Assembly: GCA_964459445.1 (NCBI GenBank)
Contig: CAYWMP010000156.1
Coordinates: forward strand, 1 to 14,087
DNA from: CAYWMP01 sp964459445
GTDB lineage: Bacteria; Desulfobacterota; DSM-4660; Desulfatiglandales; HGW-15
Direction of reading: 5' to 3'
Length of the DNA stretch: 14,087 nucleotides
Part shown: positions 1-7,025 of the stretch, in pieces
Numbering within the stretch: the stretch's first letter is position 1
Layout of the letters: the number at the start of each line of letters is the position of its first letter
Made by a program: the position numbers and the translations under genes
The notes under the pieces: model-generated
Seen by the model: the letters and a program-made list of their open reading frames with translations, nothing else
Database searches by the model: none
Told to the model about the DNA's origin: nothing

Positions 1-1
1 A

Positions 2-3000
2 TCATCCGCCGTCACCCACCAGACTGAAGGGAGCCCAGAATAACGGATGCGCGTAGCTGAAAACCGTCCTCCCTTCGGCATCCTTGTAATCCAACCTGTC
101 AATCAAATCCAGCATGGTGCGATTGAGGGCCTCGGAGCGGCTCAACATTTGATCGTCAGCCTGACGCTGAAATAGATCGGTGGTAAGCATTCTAGCAGAG
201 GTGGTTTCTACCGGCCAGTTACTCACTAAAAGAGCACGGGTACCTGCATAAAAAAATGCCCGTCCCAAACCGGAGACCGCCTCGGCACCGGCCCCTTCGC
301 CCGCCCCAGTATTGCAGGCCGAAAGCACTACCCAGTCCGCATTGAGTTTGAGGCCCAGGATCTCACCCATGGTCAACAGGCCATCATCCCTGCCCTCGGT
401 CACCTGGGGGGCAGAGAGTGCCAGTGCCGGCTGACTCAATCCGTCCAATTCCCCGGGCAAAAGCCCGTGAGTGGCAAAGGCAAGCACCTTGACCCCGGAG
501 AGATCAAGGGATTTTATCTGATCCTCACTGGCTGCTTTTCCGAGAAAGATGTCTTGCTCAAAATCAGCGTTGAGGGCGAGGGCTATGCCCCTTATTTCTT
601 CAGCCGTGTCCGGCAGTGGTGTAAGGATTTCGATTCCTGCACTATCGGGTTTTCTCTGGTCGAGCCTCGTTTTATCGAGTCCCCTCCTTTTAACAGCAAT
701 ACCCCGAGTCGTTCCTGCGGTGACTATCTCTTTCTTTTCCTTTCTCTGGGAAACCTGCGCAAGACTGAAATATGGATCACCAAAACCCGTAAAAGATTTG
801 CGGTCCGGAGCACCTGCCGGGAGGTTTCTGAGCGTCCGGAGTGATGCAACAGAGGGCAGCGAAATCACTGTATGGGTGCGCGCCAGCCAGGGGACCTCTC
901 TGTAGTTAGAGAACAGGGGCTCTTTTTCGGGCGCCAGGTCTACTGATTCTGTCGGCAGTACAGAAAAGGGCAAAAATCCCAGAGCACCGTCTGCTACCAG
1001 GATGAGATTTTTCGAATCTTTCCACCCTGCTTCCACCGGCTTAAGCAGTGCCTTATATAGATAGTATGCCGTGTTCAGATCAAAATCGCGGATACTCCCC
1101 AGGGTCGGACCCTGAGGATCCAACGCCATCCTGAGGATTTTTACCATGTGGGCAATACCATTCACATCCAGCCCCGTGGCTGCAAAGGCCGCAGAACCTT
1201 TGTGGGGGATTGCCCAGACATAGCTGTCCTCATCACTCACGTAAGTGGCTATGAGGGCTTCACCCGGTCTCAGGTTCAACCGGGCTTCTTCAATGCTCAT
1301 AGGCTTCGGGTCAATAAAATCCGCATAATCCGGGAACCGTGTTTCGATCTCCTTCATCAGGGCCTCACGGGCACTCCTGAGCCGATCAATCCGCGCTCGC
1401 AGATCTTTAATAATTTCAAGATCATGTTTTTCGCTGGCGGAGAATAAAACGTTAGTTAGGAGCATGTTCAATGCCCCGATCTGTGCAAGGGCATCCTGCT
1501 CCTTCCGGGCCAGATCCGCTAAGGCGGGATCTCTGGTGGCAGCTCTGGCGCTGGAGGCGGCTAAGGCTTGCTTCACTGTTCGGCCCCTTGCCAGGTCGGC
1601 TAAAAGGAAGGCCTCTGCCCCCGCGTCGATACCTGCCTTGGTCTCCAGAGGTGTGCCGCGAATCTCTACGAGAAGTTTGATATAGGCATCCAGGATAAGG
1701 CCCAAACGAAACTCCCGCGCTGTTTTTGCCTCTTGCCCGCTCTCAGACCGGCTTTCGCGCTGAAGCAGTATGGGAACAGATTTGGCGAATTCCGCAAGGG
1801 CTGCTTCCCTGTCACCCATTTCAGCCAGCGTCATACCCAAAATGCCACGAATTTCTGCTGTGTCGTAATGGCTTTGGCCTAACAGCGCCCTTTTCTGCTC
1901 TAGTGAGGGCCTAATCAGAGACAGGGCTTCAGGACTTCGCTTCCCTTTGATCAAGGCGATCCAGAAGTTTACCTTACCGGTAATAAATTGCTTATAGGCG
2001 TCGGCGTCGGTTTTCATGGCTGTTCCGATGGCATCGTATTCAGCCAGGGCTTCCTTCCACCGTTTCTGGGCCAGGACGGCATCGGCCAGTATTGAGCGGG
2101 CTTCGGCATATAGGACAGAATCAGCGGCTGCCCCGGCCTCCTGGTAGATATCCATGTTGGCCCTGGCAAGGGCCTCCGCTTCTTCATAACGACCCTGCTC
2201 AAAGATCGTCATATTAAGCTCTCCAATCATCATTCCGGTGTGAGCAGAATAACGGCCGTGAGAGTGAAGCGCTCCCTGAACAGCCCTTCGCGCTTGGACT
2301 TCAGCTTCTACGAGTCGTCCCTGTTTCCTCAGGTTCTCGGCCAATCCCTGAACCAGCCAGTTGTATATGAGCCGGCTTCTTTTCTTGGCTATACCTGCAG
2401 CTATGGCTTGGTCCTTGTAGGGCTCCCACCTATCGACCGCGCTTCTGTGGCGGGATTCCCCTTCAGTCAGCCGTCCCATAGTATCGAAAATGGATGCTTG
2501 CCCCATATATATGTGCGAGTCCATGATCGCACGGTGTTTATCATTTCCAGCATTTGATAAAGTTCTATACTTCTTGGCCCGAGCAATGGCGTCGTCGGCT
2601 GCATCGAGATTTCCAGCCATTGCATAGGCCCAGGCGAGCACAGCAGAGGATCCCGAACGGAAAACAGGCGAATTCCCGACAGTAATAGCCCTCTCCATGT
2701 TCTCAATACCGCGAGAATAATTGCCGCTTCGAGCCTCAGCAGCTCCTAGTACCCACGTTGCTTGTCTTAGAAGAAAGCCGTCACTCGTCGATCCGCCCTT
2801 CTTTGTCGCAAGCTTGACCGCCATCCTGTAATCCTCTATCTCCTGTCGGGCGCGACCTACCTCTTGGGCGGCATTACCTCGCTTGTAATAAAAGTCCGCG
2901 AGCTTTGAAGGGTTCTCTGTTGCAGGTGGCTCGCTGTCCACCTGAGACAAGGCTTGTTGATAGGATTTCAAATCTTCCGGTTTCTCCTGGGCCAGAACCG

Positions 3001-3211
3001 CCGTAATGTCCTTTATGGTCCTGGGCGGTGGCGTAAAGGCCTGGCCGGCAAAGGTCGCCGTGATCTTTTTGGCTTCTTCCAGGGAAACCGCCGGGGGTTT
3101 GCCTTTCTCGGCAGGGGTCACGCAACCTGCAATAAGAATCAGGATAACTATCAAGGAAACAAAAATAGGGCACAAATTGGCAATCCGGCATTGGCTTTTA
3201 AACTTCATCAT
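2..3211 (-). CDS. TPR-CHAT domain lipoprotein (putative caspase-like cysteine protease)
   Basis: A 1069-residue protein. It opens with a lipoprotein signal: basic start, hydrophobic stretch at about residues 15-29, and lipobox LIAGC with the lipidated Cys at 30, so it is predicted to be exported and membrane-anchored. Residues about 100-510 are helical TPR-type repeats, for example GMTLAEMGDREAALAEF. A helical linker follows at about 560-640, then a C-terminal CHAT domain (caspase/HetF-associated with TPRs) from about 650. The expected dyad is present: His915 in FATHGLLPGE and Cys966 in VVLSACNTGAG. CHAT domains are clan CD peptidase relatives, so proteolysis is plausible but the substrate is unknown. 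The start is supported by AGGAG about 9 nt before two consecutive ATG codons. It is divergent from the amidase gene, with its own promoter at 3280-3308. The stop (TGA at 2-4) is inside the window, so the gene is complete. Confidence 0.9.
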   Translation of the reverse strand: MMKFKSQCRIANLCPIFVSLIVILILIAGCVTPAEKGKPPAVSLEEAKKITATFAGQAFTPPPRTIKDITAVLAQEKPEDLKSYQQALSQVDSEPPATENPSKLADFYYKRGNAAQEVGRARQEIEDYRMAVKLATKKGGSTSDGFLLRQATWVLGAAEARSGNYSRGIENMERAITVGNSPVFRSGSSAVLAWAYAMAGNLDAADDAIARAKKYRTLSNAGNDKHRAIMDSHIYMGQASIFDTMGRLTEGESRHRSAVDRWEPYKDQAIAAGIAKKRSRLIYNWLVQGLAENLRKQGRLVEAEVQARRAVQGALHSHGRYSAHTGMMIGELNMTIFEQGRYEEAEALARANMDIYQEAGAAADSVLYAEARSILADAVLAQKRWKEALAEYDAIGTAMKTDADAYKQFITGKVNFWIALIKGKRSPEALSLIRPSLEQKRALLGQSHYDTAEIRGILGMTLAEMGDREAALAEFAKSVPILLQRESRSESGQEAKTAREFRLGLILDAYIKLLVEIRGTPLETKAGIDAGAEAFLLADLARGRTVKQALAASSARAATRDPALADLARKEQDALAQIGALNMLLTNVLFSASEKHDLEIIKDLRARIDRLRSAREALMKEIETRFPDYADFIDPKPMSIEEARLNLRPGEALIATYVSDEDSYVWAIPHKGSAAFAATGLDVNGIAHMVKILRMALDPQGPTLGSIRDFDLNTAYYLYKALLKPVEAGWKDSKNLILVADGALGFLPFSVLPTESVDLAPEKEPLFSNYREVPWLARTHTVISLPSVASLRTLRNLPAGAPDRKSFTGFGDPYFSLAQVSQRKEKKEIVTAGTTRGIAVKRRGLDKTRLDQRKPDSAGIEILTPLPDTAEEIRGIALALNADFEQDIFLGKAASEDQIKSLDLSGVKVLAFATHGLLPGELDGLSQPALALSAPQVTEGRDDGLLTMGEILGLKLNADWVVLSACNTGAGEGAGAEAVSGLGRAFFYAGTRALLVSNWPVETTSARMLTTDLFQRQADDQMLSRSEALNRTMLDLIDRLDYKDAEGRTVFSYAHPLFWAPFSLVGDGG

Positions 3212-3279
3212 AAGGGAATCTCCTAAAATTAGTTCAAATGTGGAAAGGGGACCGTCAAATCTGTGAAACGATAGGGGGA

Positions 3280-3308
3280 TATATAAGTCAAAAAGGAGAG
3301 GCTTTCAA
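3280..3308 (-). promoter_or_regulatory. Putative sigma-70 promoter of the TPR-CHAT gene
   Basis: On the minus strand TTGAAA (3303-3308) is followed after exactly 17 nt by TATATA (3280-3285), close to the housekeeping -35/-10 consensus. Transcription would begin near 3272, leaving a leader of about 60 nt before the ATG at 3211. This is a sequence match only. Confidence 0.5.
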
Positions 3309-3444
3309 ATTAAATCGAAATCAATCCGTTTTCAGCGTTCATAAGGGTAAGCGGTAAACAGGCACGCCGGATTCTCATTCATGCAAATACATCAGGAGTA
3401 TTCGGCGACGAAGAAGAAGCCATTTTTCCGGCTCCATTTAAGCG

Positions 3445-3473
3445 TTCCCGTTTCCCATAATATGGGATACAAT
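3445..3473 (+). promoter_or_regulatory. Possible amidase promoter with 15-bp palindromic operator
   Basis: TACAAT at 3468-3473 resembles a -10 box, and a weak TTCCCG lies 17 nt upstream at 3445-3450. Between them is a palindrome, TCCCATA-A-TATGGGA (3453-3467), with perfect 7-bp arms around one central base. It sits about 40 nt before the amidase start. An operator in the promoter spacer would suit a repressor or spacer-binding activator, but no regulator gene is adjacent. The -35 is poor, so the promoter call is tentative. The palindrome itself is certain. Confidence 0.35.
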
Positions 3474-3506
3474 TATTCCTAACCTTTTAATGGGGGTAGA
3501 AACACC

Positions 3507-4313
3507 ATGAAAATCGGTATTGCACAAATGAATTCTCAGGACGACAAATCAGCCAACCTTAAGCAGGCTGAAGGTCTTATCGATCGACTCGCTGCCCAAG
3601 GAGCCCGGTTCATCATCCTGCCCGAATACTTTCATTTCCTGGGGCCGGAAGAGAAAATGCCGGAAAATGCCGAACCGATGGAGGGGCAAAGCCTGGAGCT
3701 CATTCATCGCAAGGCGATCGAACACAAGATGTATATCCACTCAGGAAGTTTTTTGGAAAGGGATGAAGACAACATCTACAATACGTGTGTCGTCTTTGAT
3801 CCCAAAGGGGAAATCATCGCCAAATACAGGAAAATTTTTCTTTTCGATGTGGAGACCCCCGGGGGATTCGTTTACAAAGAGTCCGCCACGATCACATCAG
3901 GAAACGAGGTGGTCACTTTCGAGGTGGACGATATTATCTTCGGCATGAGTACCTGTTACGATTTGCGATTTCCCGAAATGTACCGCCGTCTGATGAAAAC
4001 GGGAGTTCAAGTCATTCTTGTACCTGCGGCTTTCACGCTGCAGACAGGGCGCGATCACTGGGAACTGCTTTTACGGGCAAGGGCGGTCGAAAACCTCAGC
4101 TGGGTGATTTCAAGCGCCCAGTGGGGGCCTCACCCACCGAATTTCACTTGCTATGGCAGAAGCATGGTCATTAATCCCTGGGGCCTTGTTGTTGCTCAAG
4201 CACCCGATGGTGTTACTTGTCTTACCGCTGAAATGGATATGGAGATGGTGAAAGAAACAAGAATCGCTTTCCCGGCGCTGAATCATATTCGGGAAGATTT
4301 ATTTTCCCTTTAA
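3507..4313 (+). CDS. Carbon-nitrogen hydrolase (nitrilase superfamily, Nit1/Nit2-like amidase)
   Basis: A 268-residue cytoplasmic enzyme, about the usual length of a single-domain Nit1/Nit2-type amidase. The Glu-Lys-Cys triad is visible: Glu40 in ILPEYF, Lys109 in KYRKIFLFD, and Cys150 in STCYDLRFPE. Relatives hydrolyse small omega-amides such as deaminated glutathione or alpha-ketoglutaramate; the substrate here is inferred only at subfamily level. One oddity is Phe111, where the RKIHLFD form common in Nit-type enzymes has His. The ATG is preceded by a GGGGG tract about 10 nt upstream. It is the only plus-strand gene here, divergent from the CHAT gene and convergent with the flavoprotein cluster, so it is probably monocistronic. 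Other amidases of the superfamily (carbamoylases, aliphatic amidases) are possible. Confidence 0.9.
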   Translation: MKIGIAQMNSQDDKSANLKQAEGLIDRLAAQGARFIILPEYFHFLGPEEKMPENAEPMEGQSLELIHRKAIEHKMYIHSGSFLERDEDNIYNTCVVFDPKGEIIAKYRKIFLFDVETPGGFVYKESATITSGNEVVTFEVDDIIFGMSTCYDLRFPEMYRRLMKTGVQVILVPAAFTLQTGRDHWELLLRARAVENLSWVISSAQWGPHPPNFTCYGRSMVINPWGLVVAQAPDGVTCLTAEMDMEMVKETRIAFPALNHIREDLFSL

Positions 4314-4448
4314 ACTTTTCAAACAGGGTCTTGAATCACCCGCCCTCCGTAACCCACACTCCATAGCTTTGCAACGTAGCAGTGCCTTTGCACTTTAATC
4401 AATGCGCTAATCCTATTTGGCTCTTCATGGGGACATCCGGTGTTTGAA
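4314..4448. other. Convergent intergenic region with weak hairpin
   Basis: This region lies between the amidase stop and the remnant of the amidohydrolase copy. I see no gene in it. The only structure noticed is a small hairpin, AGTGC-CTTT-GCACT at 4381-4394, followed by TTAAT on the plus strand. It could be a poor terminator for the amidase, but both stem and T-tract are short. Confidence 0.3.
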
Positions 4449-4560
4449 TCACGCCGCATAGACGATATCACCGCCCACCACGGTCATGGTGAAGGGAATA
4501 TCGGGCACCTCTTCGTGTATGACCTCCCTTGGATCGGCAGCCATATCGGTGAAGTCGGCC
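4449..4560 (-). pseudogene. 3' remnant of a second amidohydrolase copy
   Basis: On the minus strand this stretch encodes 36 residues and a TGA stop that match the C-terminus of the intact amidohydrolase (5358-6959), including EEVPDIPFTMTVV and DIVYAA. The 110-bp match (4451-4560 versus 5360-5469) differs at 12 positions, about 89% identity, and at 4 residues. Homology ends abruptly at 4560, and in this frame a TAG codon follows at once (4560-4562). It is therefore a diverged paralogue tail whose first roughly 500 codons are gone, not an assembly duplicate of the intact gene. It lies in a different frame from the start codon that now precedes it. Confidence 0.85.
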
Positions 4561-4602
4561 TACCTGAGGCCCGTCTTTCCCAAGTTTTGCTTTTTCAATC
4601 AT
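4561..4602 (-). pseudogene. 5' remnant of a probable aldo/keto reductase gene
   Basis: An ATG at 4600-4602 has an excellent Shine-Dalgarno (AAGGAG, about 7 nt upstream). It begins MIEKAKLGKDGPQV and then runs into the amidohydrolase remnant. LGK-x-GP-x-V close to the N-terminus is typical of aldo/keto reductases (compare LGKQGPEVSALGLG). After about 16 codons the frame runs out of frame through the amidohydrolase tail and stops at 4468-4470, giving a 44-residue ORF that is unlikely to be functional. It lies 42 bp after the flavoprotein stop and was probably the next gene of that operon before a deletion. The family assignment rests on only about 15 residues. Confidence 0.55.
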
Positions 4603-4644
4603 GGTGATTCTCCTTGTCTTTTAATGCCTCATGAAATGAGATTC

Positions 4645-5286
4645 TCATAAAAGAGATTTTGCCAGATCTTCTCCAAGTTTTGTAGCTGCGCTTAATATTT
4701 CCTTATTCTCCTTTACTTTCCCTCTATCAAAAATTTCGAAGACAGGTAATTCCCCTATTATTTCATAGCCCAGGGCTTTGAGAGGACGACGCATAGCCTC
4801 AAGCGTAAATCCCATATCGTCTTTGTCTACTTGCTCACACACGGCCGCCACGACGGCTTTGCGTCCCTGATCCGCCAACTGACTCGACCACCCCCTTGGA
4901 CGATTATCATCGAAGGTATAAAAGCAGTATAGACGGTCAATAAAGGCTTTCATCCATGCCGTAACATTATAGTTGTGAGTAGGAGATACGAGGATCAGGC
5001 CTTGAGATTCAATTATTCTTGGATAGAGAAGGGACATGCCGTCTTTCAGACCGGTGCAAATTTTGTCCTTTCTGCACCTCTCGCATCCGATGCAGCCTTG
5101 ATATTGAAATTCTCGCAAATGTGCCCTTTCGCCTATAATACTCTTTTCACTCACGCCCTTGAGAATATGGTTTAAGAGAACATCCGAGTTTCCGTTTTTT
5201 CTGGGGCTGCCTCCGATCCCTAAAACCCTCGGCTCCGGTGATTGATCTTTAAAATTGATTTGACTCAGATTATCAAAAATATCCAT
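4645..5286 (-). CDS. Flavodoxin-fold NAD(P)H-dependent FMN reductase, iron-sulfur flavoprotein (Isf)-like
   Basis: A 213-residue protein. The N-terminal phosphate loop LGIGGSPRKNGNS (about 22-34) is the FMN-binding loop of the NADPH-dependent FMN reductase/flavodoxin fold. SPTHNYNVTAWMKAFIDR (101-118) is the second flavin-contacting segment. In between are Cys65, Cys68, Cys71 and Cys77, a CX2CX2CX5C motif. This fits the compact cysteine motif that binds a 4Fe-4S cluster in Isf proteins of methanogens and other anaerobes, which transfer electrons between ferredoxin-type donors and acceptors. The cluster is inferred, not shown. The start has AAGGGGGAT about 11 nt before ATG. The gene begins 71 bp after the amidohydrolase stop, and base composition looks more AT-rich than that gene. 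It may supply or remove reducing power in a pathway with the amidohydrolase; partner and substrate are unknown. Confidence 0.85.
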   Translation of the reverse strand: MDIFDNLSQINFKDQSPEPRVLGIGGSPRKNGNSDVLLNHILKGVSEKSIIGERAHLREFQYQGCIGCERCRKDKICTGLKDGMSLLYPRIIESQGLILVSPTHNYNVTAWMKAFIDRLYCFYTFDDNRPRGWSSQLADQGRKAVVAAVCEQVDKDDMGFTLEAMRRPLKALGYEIIGELPVFEIFDRGKVKENKEILSAATKLGEDLAKSLL

Positions 5287-5357
5287 GGATACATCATCCC
5301 CCTTTCAATGGAAATCGCCGGTCTTGGCAAAGGAATTCGTAGAGAGGGCTTTTTGCC

Positions 5358-6959
5358 TCATGCCGCATAGACAATATCACCGTCCACCACGGTCATGGTG
5401 AAGGGAATATCGGGCACCTCCTCGGGTTCGACTTCCCTCGGATCTGCAGCCATGACGGTGAAGTCGGCCCGTTTGCCGGGTTCAATAGTCCCGTTGTGGT
5501 GTTCATCAAAGGAAAGATAGGCGGATCCCTGGGCAAAGAGCCGGAGGGCTTCATCCATGGTCAGTGCTTCATCCGGACCCAGCAACTCCCCGGAGGGTGA
5601 GCGTCGCAACACCGCATCGCGCAAACTCATGCGCGGGTCCACTGCGCTCACCGGGCAGTCCGAACTGCCACCGATTTTCATTCCGGCATTTAACATACTT
5701 TTGAAGGGATAGAGCCGGTGGATCACCTCAGGACCGAAGGCCTCCAGCCAGCCGTCACCAAGCTCGCCAAAGAAGACCGGTTGGACCGAAGCCATGATGT
5801 TCATATCCACAGCGCGTTTAAGCAGGTGGGGATACATGCAGCCGGCGTGTTCGATGCGGTGGCGTAAGGGATTGTCGGATTGGGGTCCCAGGGCGGCTTC
5901 AAAGGCGTCCAGGGTATCGCTGATGCCTTCATCCCCTTGGGCATGGATAGCAACCTGATATCCCATATCGTTATACCCTTTGACTTTTTTGATCAATTCT
6001 TCACGACTCTGTATTTTCAGCCCTTTTTCATAGGGTGGGGTCAGGTAGGGCCGGCTCACCGCAGCCGTACGGTTGGACATACCGCCGTCAGCAAATATCT
6101 TGATCGGTCCGATGCGGAGGCGATCAGAGCCGAAACCGGTTTTGATGAATGCATTCATTAAGGGATCGGCCAGCAGGGCGTAGTTCATGGTGTAAATTCT
6201 AATCTTGAGACGATTCGCAGCCAGGGTTTCCTGGTACATTTGCAGGGTTAGGGGAACGGTTAAGGCGTCGGCTGCAAAGACCAGACCCACTTCGGCGTAA
6301 TTGGCCGCGGCAGTGGCACATAGGTTGATGCGCGCCTCCGGCCCCATGTTGGCAATATCCCCAAAGAACAACTGATTGAATACACTGATCATGGCCTGAT
6401 CATGAAGCACGCCGCTTGGTTCTCCAGAATCCGGATCTTTTTCAATGATGCCGCCCTGGGGCTGGGAGGTTTTGCGATTGAACCCTAATTTTTCGAGCCC
6501 TAGGCTGTTTAGGACGCAGGCGTGAAAAGAGGTATGATAAAGGATAACCGGGTGTTCCGCGCTGATCCTGTCCAGATCGTGTCGGGTGGGGTGCCGATTT
6601 TCGACTAAAAAATACTCGGCATAGCGAGATCCTTTTATCCAGGTGCCGGGTGGACGTTTTGAAGTCTCGGCATTCACCAGGTTTAAAATATCATCCAGGC
6701 TATTTACTTTTGAAGGTGACAGGTCGAGCCCATCCAAAAGATATCCATAAATAGTCAGGTGACTATGGGCTTCCATAAATCCGGGAAACATCACGTTTCC
6801 CTTGAGATCGACACCCTCTGTTTTGGGTCCCACATGGGAGCGCAACTCCTCATCCGAACCAATGGCAACGACCCGGCCGTTGCTCACGCCTACGGCCGAG
6901 CAAATGGTTCCTGTCGCATTAAGCGTATCAATTCTGCCGTTATAGAAAATTTTATCCAT
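5358..6959 (-). CDS. Amidohydrolase family protein (Amidohydro_3, YtcJ-like)
   Basis: A 533-residue metal-dependent hydrolase of the YtcJ/N-substituted formamide deformylase type, a usual length. The N-terminal beta-sandwich (KIFYNGRIDTL) leads into the TIM barrel. Metal-site motifs are in order: FMEAHSHL with His65 and His67, KIFADGGMSNRTA (287-299), AIHAQGD with His339, RIEHAG with His371, and GGSSDCPV with Asp434. There is no signal peptide, so it is cytoplasmic. Family members cleave amide or similar C-N bonds in varied small molecules; the substrate cannot be told from sequence. GGAGG about 7 nt before the ATG fixes the start. It lies 66 bp after the histidine kinase gene and 71 bp before the flavoprotein gene, probably one operon. 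Its C-terminal 110 bp are repeated in diverged form at 4451-4560, so a paralogue once lay downstream. Confidence 0.92.
   Translation of the reverse strand: MDKIFYNGRIDTLNATGTICSAVGVSNGRVVAIGSDEELRSHVGPKTEGVDLKGNVMFPGFMEAHSHLTIYGYLLDGLDLSPSKVNSLDDILNLVNAETSKRPPGTWIKGSRYAEYFLVENRHPTRHDLDRISAEHPVILYHTSFHACVLNSLGLEKLGFNRKTSQPQGGIIEKDPDSGEPSGVLHDQAMISVFNQLFFGDIANMGPEARINLCATAAANYAEVGLVFAADALTVPLTLQMYQETLAANRLKIRIYTMNYALLADPLMNAFIKTGFGSDRLRIGPIKIFADGGMSNRTAAVSRPYLTPPYEKGLKIQSREELIKKVKGYNDMGYQVAIHAQGDEGISDTLDAFEAALGPQSDNPLRHRIEHAGCMYPHLLKRAVDMNIMASVQPVFFGELGDGWLEAFGPEVIHRLYPFKSMLNAGMKIGGSSDCPVSAVDPRMSLRDAVLRRSPSGELLGPDEALTMDEALRLFAQGSAYLSFDEHHNGTIEPGKRADFTVMAADPREVEPEEVPDIPFTMTVVDGDIVYAA
5360..5469 (-). 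repeat. Direct repeat, intact copy (partner at 4451-4560)
   Basis: These 110 bp inside the 3' end of the amidohydrolase gene are repeated in the same orientation 909 bp away at 4451-4560 with 12 mismatches. The repeats flank the flavoprotein gene, so recombination between them could delete that gene together with the amidohydrolase tail segment. Confidence 0.9.
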
Positions 6960-7025
6960 TGGCTATCCTCCATTGCCAGAGCGGCGAGAGCTATGCGGCT
7001 AAAGGGCCCACGAAGTCCGCAGTGG

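Noticed and set aside
2..4313. CHAT gene plus amidase as a defence system
   Set aside because: The CHAT protein carries a lipoprotein signal, the amidase is divergent and looks metabolic, and no effector, CRISPR, toxin or mobile gene is nearby.
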